Assembly (NCBI GenBank): GCA_037179385.1
Contig: CM074179.1
Span: 71,819,683 to 71,883,682 of the forward strand
DNA: 64,000 nt
DNA from: Holothuria scabra
Lineage: Eukaryota > Echinodermata > Holothuroidea > Aspidochirotida > Holothuriidae
Direction of reading: 5' to 3'
The first letter of the stretch is position 1, and each line of letters begins with the position of its first letter. The notes under the pieces were generated by a model that worked only from the letters and a program-made list of their open reading frames with translations, searched no databases and had not been told where the DNA came from. Below are positions 59,960 to 64,000 of this stretch, piece after piece. Made by a program: the position numbers and the translations under genes.

Positions 59960-62098
59960 ATTTTGGATAAATAATAACTTTGGCACCTTTCTGACCAATT
60001 TTTTACACTCCTCTTTTTCTAACAGTCTCACAAATTCAGTGTTTCCCATCGAACTGAACACCCTTTAAAACTGTCTGGGTGCAAGGTTGTCAATCATGTG
60101 AGGTTGCTTAGATTAGTGTAAACAGATCTTGTTTGATGAGAACAGTAGTTTTATTTTGAGTGTATGCAGGGGCTTTGTAGACATACTCAACTTCAGGAGG
60201 ATTAATTAAGGGTATAGTCACCTTACACTGTTTCTAACCTAAACTTGCTTGAGGTTAGGATGAAGAGGGTCAAGTTTTTTTTTTTCTTCTTGTGCTCAGA
60301 GAAGAAGCTCATGCTTACTAATTGTGTTGTCATAGCTGATTTAACTTGCTTTCTTCCTTGATTACTAGACTTTCTCATTTCTGTATGAATAGAAAGCAAA
60401 ACAACAGAAAGGTTATCATTCTAAAAAGTATTAAGTTCCCTGTTATTTTACCTGGGAGAAAATAAAACATTCTAAATTGTGGGTACACCTGTTGAAGGAA
60501 TAGCCATGTATGACAAATACAGTCCCTGCACCCATTGCATGGGGAGTTATTTTCTTGGCACTGGAAGTCATCATTGTGCACTAATTCAATAGGTTTGAGC
60601 CATCAGAACGGATGGTGCTCTAGTTGTAGTTATGTTAAAACGCCTAGAAACAATATTTGGTGTCAACAATCGGGTAGAGTAGGTCGCTACAGAGACGATT
60701 AGAGATATTTGTGCTAAAATCGGTCAAAACCGGCAAAAAATGTCATTTTCGTTACAAAAGCATGCAACTAGTTACAATTCCACAACTCAGCAACCCTTGG
60801 TCCGATTTCAACGGACAAAACGAAAGTCCACTTTAGAGTAGAAAAAAAATTCTTCTTTCTGGAGGGAGGTGCATTTTGCCGAAAAGCAATAAAACTTTTG
60901 TTTAGGATTTATAGCTATAAGGCGGCATGTAAAATTGGAAAAGGTCGAAAACTGATGGATTACCATTATGTCGGGGTCCTCGGAGGTGAAAGTGAAGGGT
61001 TCAGAGATTTTACGTCTACAGTTGTTCAGTAACTAACGCTTATATGTAGGCTATTCTTCATTTCAATTCTTCAAAATTTTTCAGTACCTACTGAGTGAGA
61101 TCGGCCCCAAGAAGTAGTTGGGAAATAACCAGTTTACAGCCCCAATTTTTTAATGGTTTTGTTTGTCGTATGTTATTGTTAATTCTGAACCTCGAGTTTT
61201 GTGTTTCAATTTGTAATTGTAAGTTTCGAGGCTGGGAAAAAATCATTGCTTCCTCCATAACATTGACAAAATTGACTACCAAGAGTGAGGTTCATCGGAT
61301 ATATACTACATTTACCAACCCAGAATCAAAATCTGCCTTCTTTTTTTGGTCACTTGACTATCTTCGTCCCCATCACCGACCTCCAGCAAGAGGAAATGAC
61401 AGTCTAGCTTTTCAATTACCATGCATTTATAGTCTCAATGCATGTGAAAGTGATATCTGTAAAGAAACAAACATTTTCTGGTATAAAAGTTTCCAGGAAA
61501 TGACTGTAATTTAAGTTTCAGTTACAGTCCGAAAACAAAGAACAGAAACTGTAAATTATGATCATTAAAAAAACAAACAATTTCTGGCAGCAGAGTTTAC
61601 CTGTTTTCATGTTTATGTATCAGAACAGACAGAGCATATGACATTATGAAAATGACATGTATTAGATCTGCAATCGAAAAAGCTTTTTCGTTTTCTAATA
61701 TCCCCTGGTGTCTCCGGCAGGAGACCCAGAGTTCAAGGGCGACATTGCAAAGGAGTTTTGGAAGATATTTTGTTTACATTCAGAATGTTCTTATATTGAC
61801 CATGTCTTTCACATTTTGCTTAAAGTGAAAAAGTTTACTATATAGTTTTTTTATAGTTTTTAAAGAAATGCAATTCATGCATCTTAATTATTTTACCTGC
61901 ATAGATTAATTACACTCTTAAAAAGTTGTGTTAAATATTCTGGGCAATGTATGGGTTGGTTAAATGTTTCCTAATGTTGGGCAAAAGAACTTAAAAATTT
62001 ATTGACCAACACTTGGTTAAGTCAGTATGTGAATTTAATTCTTTTAACAATTTGTTTTCTCTGTAAAGAAGAAGGAAATGAAATACCAAGGAGGAACT
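59960..62098. other. No gene recognised
   Basis: AT-rich. An open frame at 61095-61514 (plus, 139 codons, beginning MRSAPRSSWEITSLQP) has no recognised motif and its minus-strand shadow is also open. A TACACTCTTAAAAAG word near 61,911 recalls MITE termini, with no partner found in the window. Confidence 0.4.
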
Positions 62099-62113
62099 GC
62101 ATTATCTATTCTT

Positions 62114-63674
62114 TTTTTTTAATACCTCCAGTTTATTGTCATTTGTTTCATCACTTATATACAATATTTACATCAATCACTGTCCTTCAGACTTGGAAAA
62201 CATCCGTCAACATAATCATTACATAACAATCTAGCGGATATCATGCAAAATACTACGATAAAAGAGTGACAAAATAATATCGTTGTACATTTTCTTACGC
62301 TTAGGGTTAACTGTGCTTTTTGAACAGATATAGTGTTCAACTTTCAGGCTGAAAACAAGTTTACGGTAGAATTTATCTGCATCAGGGGGTACATCATTCA
62401 ATTTACAATTATACAAATAATTCTTGTAGTGAAGGAAAATAAAATTGTAGGGATGGCGGAGTAAAAGCTTATAACAAAAAAGAAATCAGACTTGGAGAGG
62501 CTAAACTGCGTTCGAAAAAACAGAAATTATGTGTCAAGCAAGAAATTGGAAGTTAAATTACAACTCCAAAACAAATGGTCAATTGTTTCCTCCTCGCTTT
62601 TACAGAAATTACATAAAGAGTTTTCTACCTTGTTCATATAAAACAGTAGTTTGTTTGTTGCTAAAACTCTGTGGAGGAATTTGAACTGAAAATAGATAAT
62701 CTTAGTTTCAGATAAAGTTATTTTAGGGATACGGAAAATAATTTTCCAATCGCCAGAAGTAAATTTAAAGAGGTGTTCCATTTTGCAAGGTCTTTAGGAG
62801 GGAGTACAATATTTTCTGTAAAAAAATTGTAAGCCAAGCGAGAAGTAATGTTTACAATGAAGCTATTTTCGTTGAGTATCGTAGCTCCGTCAATGACTAT
62901 GTTTAGCTTCCAAACGTTTGGAATAGCCGAAAAGAGTCCATAGTAACGTGTGCAAGGGTAATTCCTAATGTTAAATTTGTTGCAAAATTCATTAAATGAA
63001 AGATTGACATTGTTTGCCTTGGAAAGATCCTTTACATAAAGAACTCCAGCCATGTGTAGTCTGCTATCATAGGTGACACGACCATCGATTTTAATGAAAC
63101 TATTATTCCAAAGAACTTGAGTATCGTAATTTTCAACCGTATCGCTAATATGTAACAGGCTCCATGAATTGCATATTTGTTTAATGAAACAATTATTTAT
63201 ACTCATGATGTCGCTACGTCTAAAGTTACCCTGGAATGTCAAGGACTTGCCATAAGGAGATAAATAGTGATCGAAAAATAATTTCCACATACCTCTGTCA
63301 CTAATCCAAACAACTTTAAGAGCAGCTATGAAACGTTTGACATGTGTGACTTTTAAGCCTTGATTATGAACTTCGTTATACATGGTTGCGCGTCGAACTT
63401 TGTCCGGATTTCCGGACCAAATAAAATTAAAAATACATCTTTGCAACTCATTAATAAAGGAATCGGGGGGGGGGGAGCTTGGTAGGACTTGAAACAGAAA
63501 AACAAGCTGAGATAAGACAAATGATTTTACAGTAATGTTTCTACCGATAGGAGAGAGGTTCCTTGTTGACCAAAGCTTTAAAATGTTTTTCAGACGAGAT
63601 AGTTTTTGCAGATAATTAAGACGGTACAGTTCATTTCCATTGTGAGTAAAGTAAATTCCTAGGAATCTAATAGG
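62114..63674 (-). mobile_element. 5'-truncated L1/Tx1-like LINE with 15-bp TSD
   Basis: A minus-strand element carrying only the 3' part of ORF2. Its oligo(A) tail appears as the T run at 62,112-62,120. The 15-mer GCATTATCTATTCTT flanks both sides (62099-62113 and 63675-63689). The deduced first nick, TTCTT^AATA, fits an L1-type endonuclease preference. The protein resembles that of the LINE at 1671-6620. Confidence 0.9.
62231..63668 (-). pseudogene. C-terminal part of L1/Tx1-like ORF2, broken
   Basis: Enters just downstream of the reverse-transcriptase core and reads NITVKSFVLSQLVFLFQVLP-like sequence. It passes in frame through a G11/C11 run (63,465-63,475), then FNFIWSGNPDKVRR and GLKVTHVKRFIAALK (63,446 down to 62,718). 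After a frameshift near 62,770 it shows YFQFKFLHRVLATN and the zinc knuckle CNFCKSEEETIDHLFWSC. Beyond further breaks, 62,416-62,231 encodes a basic segment (NPKRKKMYNDIIL) that looks like the natural C-terminus. The LINE at 2993-6506 lacks this extension. Dead copy. Confidence 0.85.
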
Positions 63675-63689
63675 GCATTATCTATTCTT

Positions 63690-64000
63690 AATACCCTTAT
63701 AAAAAAAAAAAGACATAATTCCCACAAAATTCCAGTAGGGAAAACGAAAACTTCTTATAGGAATTTGCAACAAATTAAAAAAAAAAAGTGTTACAGAATA
63801 TATATAATAGCCAAACAAAAGTAATTGGAAGTTAAAACAATCTACTTTTGAAAAGGCTAGCATTACCAATACCGGTAGTTTCAAAACTTGGGCACTTCTC
63901 TGAAACATTTCAGGGGTGGTTCTCTATCCAATCACTTGAGTTAATTCATAAATTAAGCACTAATTGTTAAAATTTTTCCCAACTGACCAGTTGAGTAAAT
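63690..64000. other. Window edge, no gene recognised
   Basis: AT-rich with A runs at 63,700 and 63,778. An open frame at 63678-63908 (minus) is hydrophobic and low-complexity. Confidence 0.4.

Noticed and set aside
61095..61514. 139-codon ORF as a gene
   Set aside because: No motif, no splice or promoter context, and the opposite strand is also open there; probably chance.

Overview
The window is AT-rich animal nuclear DNA. It holds no bacterial-style operons, no complete host gene I can name, and a very dense load of transposable elements. Words such as TAGGCCTA and AACGTT, and the mix of L1/Tx1-like LINEs, CR1/L2-like LINEs, hAT-type elements and MITEs, suggest a marine invertebrate deuterostome, perhaps an echinoderm. 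That taxonomic guess is inference only.

Layout, left to right. (1) 1-1.35 kb: nothing recognised. (2) 1.37-6.70 kb: a nearly full-length two-ORF L1/Tx1-like LINE (ORF1 1820-2611, ORF2 2993-6506 with one frameshift) sitting inside a (TTTTA)n microsatellite. (3) 7.2-9.05 kb: a 1.5-kb non-autonomous hAT-type element with a perfect 8-bp target-site duplication, then a 185-bp hAT-type MITE. (4) 10.6-39.2 kb: a large, partly tandem segmental duplication. A ~6.7-kb unit 'A' is present as an upstream tail (A0), two nearly identical tandem copies (A1, A2) and an older interrupted copy (A3). A ~1.7-kb unit 'B' follows A0 and A2. A3 carries a 210-bp hairpin MITE, a 2.6-kb hAT-type insertion with an 8-bp TSD, a ~590-bp tandem duplication across that element's edge, and a further ~1.17-kb insertion. 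A1 and A2 carry a tRNA-derived SINE that A3 lacks. (5) 39.2-41.6 kb: two short unidentified ORFs or exon candidates and a perfect 24-bp palindrome. (6) 41.66-44.37 kb: a broken CR1/L2-like LINE. (7) 44.61-54.64 kb: a ~10-kb block bounded by inverted, homologous termini (CACTCACAGAA...), probably one large CACTA-like DNA element or its relic. It contains several splice-flanked open segments, mostly on the minus strand, and nested MITEs. (8) 54.65-55.5 kb: hAT-like debris and a diverged fourth fragment of unit A. (9) 56.6-59.26 kb: a second broken CR1/L2-like LINE. (10) 62.1-63.7 kb: a 5'-truncated minus-strand L1/Tx1-like LINE with a 15-bp TSD.

The recognisable coding capacity belongs to retrotransposons: ORF1p is an RNA-binding chaperone, and ORF2p is an endonuclease plus reverse transcriptase. 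All LINE copies except ORF1 at 1820 carry at least one break. The best candidates for undescribed biology are the microsatellite-embedded LINE, the 10-kb inverted-terminus element with its spliced minus-strand ORF cluster, and the A/B duplication array, whose insertions can be dated against each other within the window.
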